The notes under the pieces: model-generated
Told to the model about the DNA's origin: nothing
Databases searched by the model: none
What the model saw: the letters and a program-made list of their open reading frames with translations, nothing else
IMG/VR virus record: IMGVR_UViG_3300047379_000509
Location: 1 to 37,759 of that record
Direction: 5' to 3' (one strand)
Length of the DNA stretch: 37,759 bases
Source: a virus
Shown: positions 17,129-22,787 of the stretch, one piece after another
How the letters are laid out: every line of letters begins with the position of its first letter
How positions within the stretch are numbered: position 1 is the first letter of the stretch
Position numbers and translations under genes: made by a program

Positions 17129-17900
17129 GGCTGAAATTCCTGAAGTTGGTGTTGGGTCCATTGGTGTTGGGCGTGTTTACGTTCCAGAAATACCAGCCTG
17201 GAGAGGCATCCCACCGCAAAGTATTCCGCAGGAGCCGCCAGTTACGTTAATGCTGGGTTTTCCGGTTGCAGATATACCGGGTTGCGTTGAGACCAGGAAT
17301 ACACAGCCCGGCAACGCAGACGCTTACACCAATGACCCAAAGGGGAACTTTGTTGTTTGCGATGGAACGATGCCAAGTTATGACGCGCTGGATTTTACGC
17401 CTGGGACGTTGACTTATGGGCCAGCTAAGCCGCCAGCTATTGAGGCACCAAAAGAAAAACCGGCTGCCTCGAAACAACCGGCTAAGTCCCCTTCACCGGA
17501 GGCGTCCAACCCAACCGGCATTCCAAATGTAGACACAGAACTGCCATGCCCGCCACCCGATGCAATACCTATTGGCGCTAAAAATAAACAGCAGACTGCG
17601 GTGATTATTGGCTATGAACGGATCGATGGAGAATGCAGAGCACAGCTCGACCCGTTGGACATACCAACGATCATCAGCAATTATTTGCCTGGTGGCCCTG
17701 TTGTGGTCACGACGGCAACGATCGCAGCAGTAGCGACAACAGCAGCCATCTTTGCCAAACCGTTAGGCGATATTCTGCTGAAGGTTGTCAAACCCATCGT
17801 CAAAAAGACGATCAAGAAAATTAAGGAGAAGCTGGAGAAGAAAGTTGTTGTTGAGTCGGCTTGGCAACGCCGGAAGTTTCAGCGGTCTTTAAAGAAGTAG
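17127..17900 (+). CDS. Proline-rich membrane-associated protein
   Basis: A 257-residue protein (ATG 17127; GTG 17121 is possible). The N-terminal part is Pro/Val/Gly-rich (EIPEVGVGSIGVGRVYVPEIP, split by a conserved WRGIPP). It continues with a segment holding two Cys (PGCVETRNTQPGN, FVVCDGTMPSYD), a Pro/Lys-rich linker (about 110-150), ELPCPPPDAIPIG, a hydrophobic helix at about 195-215 (GPVVVTTATIAAVATTAAIF), and a strongly basic coiled tail (VKKTIKKIKEKLEKK). The N-terminal part resembles, from memory, a protein family of marine cyanophages. The last 80 bases overlap antisense with the secreted cassette. Role unknown. Confidence 0.55.
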   Translation: MAEIPEVGVGSIGVGRVYVPEIPAWRGIPPQSIPQEPPVTLMLGFPVADIPGCVETRNTQPGNADAYTNDPKGNFVVCDGTMPSYDALDFTPGTLTYGPAKPPAIEAPKEKPAASKQPAKSPSPEASNPTGIPNVDTELPCPPPDAIPIGAKNKQQTAVIIGYERIDGECRAQLDPLDIPTIISNYLPGGPVVVTTATIAAVATTAAIFAKPLGDILLKVVKPIVKKTIKKIKEKLEKKVVVESAWQRRKFQRSLKK

Positions 17901-18555
17901 GGATTGAATGTGTGTGGGGCGGCAAGACGCCAGGCGGGTTAGTCAGGACAACATCAGCACAGATTGACGCATAGGGGCTCTTCGGATGAAACATGATGCC
18001 TTCTTTCATCAAGCCAGCGCAATTTTTAAGCCTTGCAATTTCGTAGTTCAGTCTTTTATCGGCGAGGGTTGCATCTAGAAGTGCCACCTGTTTTTCGGCG
18101 GCTTTGCGACAAGTTCGTACGTGATGACGATCCAGCGGTATCGAAATCGTGGCAGTGATGCCGCCGTTAATCGATAGGTTGGTTTTTTGTCCTGTTCTAA
18201 TTGGCTTGTAAAAAAGGACATCGCCCGGATTGTCTGGTCTGCCATCTGGGACAGGATTGCCTTCTGGGTCAAACGCGCCAACAACATCGATCGTGTCATA
18301 TACAGGTTCGTTGTAGTGGCTTTCGTAGGGTTGTGCCCAGCCTGTTGTTGTACTTATGAAAGGGTTGATGCTTAGCGTTGCACCTTGGCAGCTAATCCCA
18401 CCGCCGTAAGTATTAGTGAACTGTCTTGCTGGTACTACCTGAACAGCTTGGTTGGTGACTGATCCTGAGCTGTTGGCTACTGGAGCGGCAGTGCTTGAGA
18501 CCTGTGCTTGTGCTGGAGCGGCTAGCAGCAAAAGCGTTGCGATAACTCGCTTCAT
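17821..18555 (-). CDS. Secreted protein 4 of the coupled cassette
   Basis: A 244-residue protein with a clear signal peptide (MKRVIATLLLLAAPAQAQ; cleavage near residue 17). The mature protein has an extended Thr/Asn/Gly-rich N-terminal half (FTNTYGGGISCQGATLSI), then a strand-rich part (TNLSINGGITATISIPLDRHH) and a helical C-terminal domain (AAEKQVALLDATLADKRLNYE) followed by NCAGLMKEGIMFHPKSPYAS and ICADVVLTNPPG. Four Cys could form disulphides in the periplasm. The C-terminal domain resembles one in cyanophage hypothetical proteins (memory). Start overlaps the upstream stop by ATGA; last 80 bases overlap the convergent plus-strand gene. Confidence 0.62.
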   Translation of the reverse strand: MKRVIATLLLLAAPAQAQVSSTAAPVANSSGSVTNQAVQVVPARQFTNTYGGGISCQGATLSINPFISTTTGWAQPYESHYNEPVYDTIDVVGAFDPEGNPVPDGRPDNPGDVLFYKPIRTGQKTNLSINGGITATISIPLDRHHVRTCRKAAEKQVALLDATLADKRLNYEIARLKNCAGLMKEGIMFHPKSPYASICADVVLTNPPGVLPPHTHSIPTSLKTAETSGVAKPTQQQLSSPASP

Positions 18556-18974
18556 TGACTAAAGGTGCTTGTCGTCTCTGTTAAAGATTCAATGTCTGTT
18601 TCTCTGTTAATCAGGGTGTGGTTTGTGAGCCCTGGCCCTTGAAGCGTTTCGACGAACTGAAATGATGCACCTTGGTTGACGATGTTCCAAGTAGGTTTGC
18701 TAGCAGGGTCAAGACCAGTCCAACGACTAGAAACGCCATTGAGAGTGTTTGTTGTTGTGGTCAGACTAGCTGGAGCAATGCTGCCACCAACTGGAGCGAT
18801 ATTAGTTCCGCTTGCGCTGTACTCATATCCTGTCCTGTATTCGTATGAGTTGATAACCTCAGTAACTTTTGTTTTGGTGCGTGTCGTGGAAGACAGCACC
18901 CCTTGCTGAAAATTTGGCACTACAGGAATTGCTGCAGCTGGAGCAGCCAAAAGCAACAACAGCAAGATTTTCAT
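18552..18974 (-). CDS. Secreted protein 3 of the coupled cassette
   Basis: A 140-residue protein with a short, very hydrophobic signal peptide (MKILLLLLLAAPAAA). The mature part is Ser/Thr/Asn-rich and beta-prone (QQGVLSSTTRTKTKVTEVIN, YEYRTGYEYSASG, WNIVNQGASFQFVETLQG) with no Cys. It may be an extracellular or periplasmic partner of its neighbours. Overlaps both neighbours by 4 bases (ATGA), which implies fixed stoichiometry by translational coupling. No known motif. Confidence 0.58.
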   Translation of the reverse strand: MKILLLLLLAAPAAAIPVVPNFQQGVLSSTTRTKTKVTEVINSYEYRTGYEYSASGTNIAPVGGSIAPASLTTTTNTLNGVSSRWTGLDPASKPTWNIVNQGASFQFVETLQGPGLTNHTLINRETDIESLTETTSTFSQ

Positions 18975-19468
18975 CTAATAGTTAGCTCTTGAATGACTTG
19001 ACCAATTGCAGTAGTACCAGCGCCACCAGCAGTGATTGTGAGTGCCCCGTCTGTTGCAATTGTTCCAGCCAAAGTGCCTGCAACCCCACCTGAAGTCGTG
19101 GTGTTACTGCCAAAGATTGGCATAGCAGGGACTACACCAGCGGTGACAGTTGTTGAAAGTACGGTTGGAACGTCGTCACCTTCTATGTATGACTCTGAAT
19201 ACGAAAAGCTGTCACCAGCAGTAGTAATACTGTAGTCACCAGGAGTGTACCCAAGAGCAGTGCCGGAAGTAAGTGTCCCCAAAGTAGGAGCAGTACCCAA
19301 AGTGACGTTAGAGCCAGATACTGCCATTGTGCTCGGCAAACGCGTTGAGATTGATCCCGCACCATCAACAGTCAGAGAGATTGAAGATTTAATAGCGTGC
19401 GTAATGTCTGCCGAAGCAGGACTTATCGCAAAGAATGTTAGGCACGATACAAAGAGAAAACGTCTCAT
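18971..19468 (-). CDS. Secreted protein 2 of the coupled cassette
   Basis: A 165-residue protein with an N-terminal signal peptide (MRRFLFVSCLTFFAISPASA). The mature protein is rich in Gly, Thr, Ser and Val (TLGTLTSGTALGYTPGDYS, VLSTTVTAGVVPA, GTLAGTIATDGALTITAGG). This is an adhesin-like or beta-helix-like composition, ending with a conserved-looking IGQVIQELTIR. Not a classical cellular enzyme; likely a secreted structural component. It overlaps by ATGA with its neighbours in the cassette. Confidence 0.58.
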   Translation of the reverse strand: MRRFLFVSCLTFFAISPASADITHAIKSSISLTVDGAGSISTRLPSTMAVSGSNVTLGTAPTLGTLTSGTALGYTPGDYSITTAGDSFSYSESYIEGDDVPTVLSTTVTAGVVPAMPIFGSNTTTSGGVAGTLAGTIATDGALTITAGGAGTTAIGQVIQELTIR

Positions 19469-19728
19469 TTGGGTTTGGACGTAGGGGTTTCTTCCTTAAG
19501 TGTAGGCTGCTCTTTCTTCTTTTTATTGTTGCCAACGGCTAGGCCAAACGACGCTGCCGTTCCAGAAAGAATTGAGGCTGGGTAGGTCGGATCAAGCGAC
19601 TGCTTGAAGACGCCAAGGTAATTTGCAGTCAGGATTGCCATTGCCCAAGCAAGCAACACAACCTTGATTACATCGCCTAGACGTGAGTTGTCCTGTTCTT
19701 GCTCTTGCTTAGCCTGTTCTTCTGCCAT
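19465..19728 (-). CDS. Membrane protein 1 of the coupled cassette
   Basis: An 87-residue protein with an N-terminal acidic helix (AEEQAKQEQEQDNSRLG), two hydrophobic segments (IKVVLLAWAMAILTANYLG and PASILSGTAASFGLAVG) and a basic C-terminus (NNKKKKEQPTLKEETP). It is the first gene of the cassette and overlaps the second by ATGA. Small two-helix proteins like this could be an anchor or a holin-like pore for the downstream secreted proteins. There are only 23 bp to the divergent gene at 19752, so its promoter must lie inside that gene. Confidence 0.58.
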   Translation of the reverse strand: MAEEQAKQEQEQDNSRLGDVIKVVLLAWAMAILTANYLGVFKQSLDPTYPASILSGTAASFGLAVGNNKKKKEQPTLKEETPTSKPK

Positions 19729-19751
19729 GATGAGTTCACGCTAGAGGTCGA

Positions 19752-20006
19752 ATGGTGGTTGAAATCTGGGCTGCTGTTGCTGGTGCGTCAATAGGCGTGG
19801 CCGCTTCTGGCATCAAAGGCGCCAACCGCGATAACCAGCATGGAAGGGATTCGTTGGTACGTCTGACTTCAGCTGTCGATAATTTAGCGTCACGAATGGA
19901 TGTGCTCCATGCAGATCTGAGGGTTAGGGATCAGGAGCTATTCGCTCGAATCTCAGACCTAGAGCAGAATGTTGCACGACTGGAAGGCCACGCTAATCGG
20001 ACTTAG
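19752..20006 (+). CDS. Holin-like protein with N-terminal membrane helix and coiled coil
   Basis: An 84-residue protein: hydrophobic segment at residues 3-20 (VEIWAAVAGASIGVAASGI), then a coiled coil (SLVRLTSAVDNLASRMDVLHADLRVR split in heptads) and an acidic/basic C-terminus (LEQNVARLEGHANRT). Hydrophobic and coiled parts together resemble the XhlA or rz-like proteins that join holins. Position just upstream of the putative endolysin gene supports a lysis role. Divergent to the secreted cassette. Assignment is by architecture only. Confidence 0.45.
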   Translation: MVVEIWAAVAGASIGVAASGIKGANRDNQHGRDSLVRLTSAVDNLASRMDVLHADLRVRDQELFARISDLEQNVARLEGHANRT

Positions 20007-20030
20007 ACTTCCGGCACACACAGTGCTGTC

Positions 20031-20204
20031 ATGGTTTTACTTCTAAAGCCAATTCTGTTTAGCTTCATCAAATCAAAAGCCGTAAAACAGTTGCTGTTGG
20101 ATTGTCTGATCAAAATCAGCGAGCAAACGGACAACCAATTGGACGATGTGGCCTGTAAGTATGTGCAGGACTTACTGTTCCCGGATGGTCGCGTTGAAAA
20201 GTAA
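20031..20204 (+). CDS. Small membrane-active protein, possible holin
   Basis: A 57-residue ORF. The N-terminus is hydrophobic (MVLLLKPILFSFIKSKAVKQ) and continues as a helix LLLDCLIKISEQTDNQLDD with a short polar end. From memory, very similar small proteins (…SKAVKQL…DLL.KL…TDN…DD) recur in marine cyanophages. Its stop (20202-20204) directly abuts the start of the C39-like peptidase gene (20205). Amphipathic hydrophobic helices with charged end and location next to the candidate endolysin suggest a holin or antiholin, not proven. Confidence 0.55.
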   Translation: MVLLLKPILFSFIKSKAVKQLLLDCLIKISEQTDNQLDDVACKYVQDLLFPDGRVEK

Positions 20205-20924
20205 ATGTGGCTTTGGGTCGTAATCATTGTGGGCTTATCACTCCTCCCGTTCTTTCAGTTCTTTAAAAAAGGCGATCCTCACCAGCTAGCTGCGATTGCG
20301 GAGCTGGAGAAATCTATTGATCAAGACCTCCTAAGTGATGAGGCTGAATGGTTTGAGATGTGGAAGACCAGCGGCATTCACCAAGAGGTTTATGGCGTTC
20401 CGTATTACAACCAAATGGATAGCCTCACTGGCTATGGCTATAGGGAATGCTTTGATGCAGCAGCTGCAATGGTTGTAGCGTTCCACCATGGGATAAGAAG
20501 CCAAGACGCTTATCGGCATGTACGCCGAAAGTTTGGTGATACGACAGCAGTTCATGCCCAAGTTTCTGCGTTGAGATCACTTGGCTTAGACGCTCAGTTC
20601 CGCAGGGATGCCAGAGTTGAGGACATTGAGATTGAGATTGATGCTGGCAGGCCAATCATGGTTGGTTGGCTGCATAAAGGTGATCTAACTAAAGGCAAAC
20701 CAGCAGTGTGTGATAGCGAGGGCTGTGGTCATTGGAGCGTAATCATTGGCTACGACAAAGACGACTTCATTGCCATGGATCCAATGGGTAAGCCAGACAT
20801 GGAGCATGGCGGCCATGACACCACAAAATCTGGTGAGTTGATCAGGATGTCGCGTCCCGCCTTTTACCAGCGTTGGTCAATAGAAGGAGAAGCAAGCGGC
20901 TGGGCTGTATTTGTGGATCGATGA
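20205..20924 (+). CDS. Membrane-anchored C39-like cysteine peptidase, putative endolysin
   Basis: A 239-residue protein. Residues 2-20 form a hydrophobic anchor (WLWVVIIVGLSLLPFFQFF), a signal-arrest-release-like or uncleaved anchor. The rest matches a papain-like C39 peptidase domain: VPYYNQMDS with Gln70, then YGYRECFDAAAAMV with the putative nucleophile Cys82, SEGCGHWSVIIGYD with His176 and FIAMDPMG with Asp192. These could form the Q-C-H-D active site. Such domains in phages cut peptide cross-links of cell walls, so endolysin is the likely job. Starts at the stop of the small membrane protein and overlaps the next ORF by ATGA. Substrate not determined. Confidence 0.68.
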   Translation: MWLWVVIIVGLSLLPFFQFFKKGDPHQLAAIAELEKSIDQDLLSDEAEWFEMWKTSGIHQEVYGVPYYNQMDSLTGYGYRECFDAAAAMVVAFHHGIRSQDAYRHVRRKFGDTTAVHAQVSALRSLGLDAQFRRDARVEDIEIEIDAGRPIMVGWLHKGDLTKGKPAVCDSEGCGHWSVIIGYDKDDFIAMDPMGKPDMEHGGHDTTKSGELIRMSRPAFYQRWSIEGEASGWAVFVDR

Positions 20925-21118
20925 ACTGGGGTTATATCAGTGCGTTCTGGACGACAGTCGTGATGAACTGTGTCCAACCCGTGAATTGGCAAGCTTGTTT
21001 GCCAGTGCAGGACTGGTTATTTCCCGCTATAGGTGATTACATACGATTTAAGACGGAGGAACCTTATGCTTCCGAAAAACGAGCCTTACGATCCATCAAT
21101 GGAATGGATGGTCGTTGA
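20921..21118 (+). CDS. Possible small ORF after the peptidase gene
   Basis: A 65-residue ORF that overlaps the peptidase stop by ATGA. It starts MNWGYISAFWTTVVMNC and contains WLFPAIGDYIRFK. Otherwise 141 bases before the next gene would be empty. Against it: it overlaps the well-supported next gene by 53 bases and its second half loses protein-like composition. Unknown function if real. Confidence 0.35.
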   Translation: MNWGYISAFWTTVVMNCVQPVNWQACLPVQDWLFPAIGDYIRFKTEEPYASEKRALRSINGMDGR

Positions 21119-21290
21119 GCAAAGTCTTGAAGAGGAGTTGACGCTCGAACGCAGTATTAGAGAGATTGAGGACTGCGAGAATATAGATGTGTTGTCACAG
21201 CTTTGTGTTGCGATGGCACGTCAACAGTGGCATCAGGGCAAGTTGCTTAGACAAGCTGTTGGGCATATCGCTGGATTAGAGCAGGTTTAG
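21066..21290 (+). CDS. Small conserved cyanophage-like protein
   Basis: A 74-residue protein. Start ATG 21066 is fixed by a strong Shine-Dalgarno (GGAGGA, 5 bases upstream); an earlier TTG/ATG in the frame lies outside it. The acidic N-terminal half (MEWMVVEQSLEEELTLERS) is followed by a helical part with CVAMARQQWHQGKLLRQAVG. From memory this second part resembles a conserved small protein of marine cyanophages (…QNWHQ…LL.QAV.HIAELE). Ends tail to tail with the RHH gene, overlapping by 4 bases. Confidence 0.6.
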   Translation: MLPKNEPYDPSMEWMVVEQSLEEELTLERSIREIEDCENIDVLSQLCVAMARQQWHQGKLLRQAVGHIAGLEQV

Positions 21291-21562
21291 GACTCTTCTT
21301 TGAGGCCAGCGCGTTCACGTCGCTTAGCGGCACGTCCAGCAATTCTTGCTTCTACGGAGTTTTGCCATTCCTGTTTATCTTGGATTAGGGCTTGCTCGTA
21401 GGCATCAAGAGTATTTTCGCTTGCGACATGATCATAAATAATTTCACGCATTAAGGACGAAGGTTTAACTCCTTTTTCTTTCGCTTCAAGTAAAAACAAC
21501 GCACCACGATTGGGGTCTAGTAGCACTTGGATGTAAACACGTTTGCCGTGATTGCTTGCCAT
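21287..21562 (-). CDS. Ribbon-helix-helix-like regulator
   Basis: A 91-residue protein (ATG 21562). The first ~50 residues fit an Arc/CopG ribbon-helix-helix fold: a beta-strand (RVYIQVLLDP), helix A (RGALFLLEAKEKG) and helix B (PSSLMREIIYDHVAS). The remainder is a basic helix (EARIAGRAAKRRERAG). Such dimers bind short tandem repeats. A tandem 8-bp repeat lies directly upstream, so it probably controls its own promoter. Confidence 0.62.
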   Translation of the reverse strand: MASNHGKRVYIQVLLDPNRGALFLLEAKEKGVKPSSLMREIIYDHVASENTLDAYEQALIQDKQEWQNSVEARIAGRAAKRRERAGLKEES

Positions 21563-21580
21563 CAAACGGCACAATACTAA

Positions 21581-21610
21581 AGTAATGTTACCATGTTACT
21601 GAGTTGTCAA
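21581..21610 (-). promoter_or_regulatory. Promoter with tandem operator upstream of the RHH gene
   Basis: On the minus strand there is a perfect -35 TTGACA (plus 21605-21610). The next 16-20 bases hold two tandem 8-mers (plus AATGTTAC at 21584-21591 and CATGTTAC at 21592-21599) flanked by inverted AGTAA/TTACT. The -10 would fall inside these repeats (CATTAC, weak). The arrangement is what one expects for a self-repressed RHH gene. The element sits in the 3' end of the upstream small gene. Confidence 0.5.
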
Positions 21611-21797
21611 CCTTTTTCTCCCAAGCATTGGCCTGTGCTTTTCGAGCGGAAGATCTTTGACGACTTGAGCCAGCTCTAATCTTTTTGGCTCCTTCTAAGA
21701 GCATTGCAGCTCGTTGTATGTCAGCGGTTGTGGCTGAACGAACAGCTGCGTATAGACGATCCAACATGAGTTGACGCCCTGATTTTGGTAGAGGCAT
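21588..21797 (-). CDS. Small helical protein
   Basis: A 69-residue protein from ATG 21797 (TTG 21815 possible). Helical and basic: PKSGRQLMLDRLYAAVRSAT, then DIQRAAMLLEGAKKIRAG, then a Ser/Arg-rich part. The first part looks like a dimeric helical protein; the basic middle could bind nucleic acid. It overlaps the next upstream gene by 77 bases in another frame, so one of the two may have a different real start. Confidence 0.5.
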   Translation of the reverse strand: MPLPKSGRQLMLDRLYAAVRSATTADIQRAAMLLEGAKKIRAGSSRQRSSARKAQANAWEKKVDNSVTW

Positions 21798-21894
21798 CAG
21801 CCATCGCTCCAGCAAGCGTTTGGTGGAACGTTATCTCATTGTTCTCAGTTAGCACAATCCATGTGCCATCATTGCGAAAGATTTTAAGTCTCAA
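21721..21894 (-). CDS. Small protein with TTG start
   Basis: A 57-codon ORF. Start TTG 21894-21892 overlaps the upstream TGA as TTGA, the same coupling design as ATGA. N-terminal RLKIFRNDGTWIVLTENN is a strongly protein-like strand/turn, then EITFHQTLAGAMADASTK forms a helix. A similar small family exists in cyanophages from memory. The 3' half overlaps the 21588-21797 gene, so its C-terminal sequence is less reliable. Confidence 0.45.
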   Translation of the reverse strand: MRLKIFRNDGTWIVLTENNEITFHQTLAGAMADASTKIRASTHVGSSIRSCSFSHNR

Positions 21895-22148
21895 GCTTGT
21901 TGCGAGAGTTGATTAATCCAAGCAAAATCTTCCATTGGTGAAGCGGTTATGACACTTACATCAACTCCGCACGAAAGAGCAGCAGAGACCTGAGCTTGAA
22001 AGTAATTAGGGTCACTTTCGTAAGTTACTTGCTCTACTGACAGAGGCTTGTGATCCTCGTCATAAGCTGTGAATCGAGCGATAGCGAGTGGGAAGTGATC
22101 GTCATCGTCATCGACCTGGCAGTAGTAGAGATTAATTTTTTGCTGCAC
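21891..22148 (-). CDS. Small acidic hypothetical protein
   Basis: An 85-residue protein. GTG 22148 is chosen because AGGAG lies 9 bases upstream; the longer in-frame ATG would put 117 extra bases inside the RHH gene. The sequence is MQQKINLYYCQVDDDDDHF onward, mostly beta then helical with SVEQVTYESDPNYFQ and SCGVDVSVITASPMEDFAW. No match recognised. It overlaps the upstream RHH gene by 17 bases. Confidence 0.55.
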   Translation of the reverse strand: MQQKINLYYCQVDDDDDHFPLAIARFTAYDEDHKPLSVEQVTYESDPNYFQAQVSAALSCGVDVSVITASPMEDFAWINQLSQQA

Positions 22149-22404
22149 GAATGCTGGCTCCTGAAAACTCTGTAAAGACTGATGCCACAAGGCTTTCAGC
22201 TTGATGGCGCCCCAACAAACTACCGCAACGCTTGCGAATCCTAACGACAGCTCTGTTGTAGTCATCTGGGGTGATGTTGAAGCTTGTTTGAGAGTTAGTA
22301 AGCAGGTCTCGAATTAATTCTGATCGCTTGATGCCAGCACTTTCTGCTTGATCAGAAAGACGTTTGGCGACTTCTTCTGGGAGGTAGGTTTCGACTCTTT
22401 TCAT
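22132..22404 (-). CDS. Second ribbon-helix-helix (CopG/Arc-like) regulator
   Basis: A 90-residue protein. The N-terminus is a classic RHH: MKRVETYLPEEVAKRLSDQA then GIKRSELIRDLLTN, i.e. strand KRVETYLP, helix EEVAKRLSDQAESAG and helix KRSELIRDLL. The C-terminal part (residues 50-90) is variable and includes RIRKRCGSLLGRH. As it stands next to the replication genes, it may regulate that region or the TGTCCCA repeats nearby. It overlaps neighbours at both ends. Confidence 0.65.
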   Translation of the reverse strand: MKRVETYLPEEVAKRLSDQAESAGIKRSELIRDLLTNSQTSFNITPDDYNRAVVRIRKRCGSLLGRHQAESLVASVFTEFSGASIRAAKN

Positions 22405-22549
22405 TCCGTGATTTTACGGGTTTCTTTTTGGACTTCTTGGATTTGTTGGACGATTTAACCCTTGGTTTGGAGCGTACCGAAGCAACGGTTTCAAGGTAGC
22501 CCGGAGGCTCGGGAACACCAGCCTTGCTGAGGATTTCGCTCCAATTCAT
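22352..22549 (-). CDS. Small basic protein
   Basis: A 65-residue protein starting MNWSEILSKAGVPEPPGYLE, a start motif (NW..IL..AG.PEPPG) that recurs in small cyanophage proteins in my memory. Residues 27-65 are extremely basic (KSSNKSKKSKKKPVKSRNEK), so nucleic-acid binding is possible. It overlaps the downstream RHH gene by 53 bases and the ORF before it by 59 bases. Coupled translation seems likely. Confidence 0.52.
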   Translation of the reverse strand: MNWSEILSKAGVPEPPGYLETVASVRSKPRVKSSNKSKKSKKKPVKSRNEKSRNLPPRRSRQTSF

Positions 22550-22667
22550 CGAAAGGCTTCTCGCGCGTATAGATGCCGTAGGTGTCCCAACCGCCCCAAA
22601 TGCTAGTGATAGCAGTGGAAGAAGGTTGGGACAGGGGGGTGGGACAGTTAGATGTGTCCCAGCTCAT
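22491..22667 (-). CDS. Small ORF overlapping the helicase gene end
   Basis: A 58-residue ORF starting MSWDTSNCPTPLSQPS and containing GGWDTYGIYTREKPFDELER. It overlaps the end of the primase-helicase by 20 bases and the next small gene by 59 bases. The aromatic, polar middle seems protein-like, but the strong overlaps and the repeat cluster beneath it make the composition hard to judge. Confidence 0.4.
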   Translation of the reverse strand: MSWDTSNCPTPLSQPSSTAITSIWGGWDTYGIYTREKPFDELERNPQQGWCSRASGLP

Positions 22668-22787
22668 CCGCGCCAATATCAATCTCAACAGAACCCTCTA
22701 AAAGGTTGGGACAAGACAGGGGTGTCCCAGCCTTGTGTCCCACCTCAGATACCGCTCCAGCACTAGCATCTACCCCTAGTTGGGACA
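22583..22787. repeat. Cluster of eight TGGGACA / TGTCCCA heptamers
   Basis: By eye, plus-oriented copies lie at 22627, 22640, 22707 and 22781, and minus-oriented copies at 22583, 22655, 22723 and 22736 (first bases, 7 bp each). This is eight copies in 205 bp, against about five or six in all the rest of the window. They cross the 3' end of the primase-helicase gene and the following small ORFs, so they are not a codon repeat of a single protein motif. Candidate iterons or a protein-binding array, for example an origin. Confidence 0.7.
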
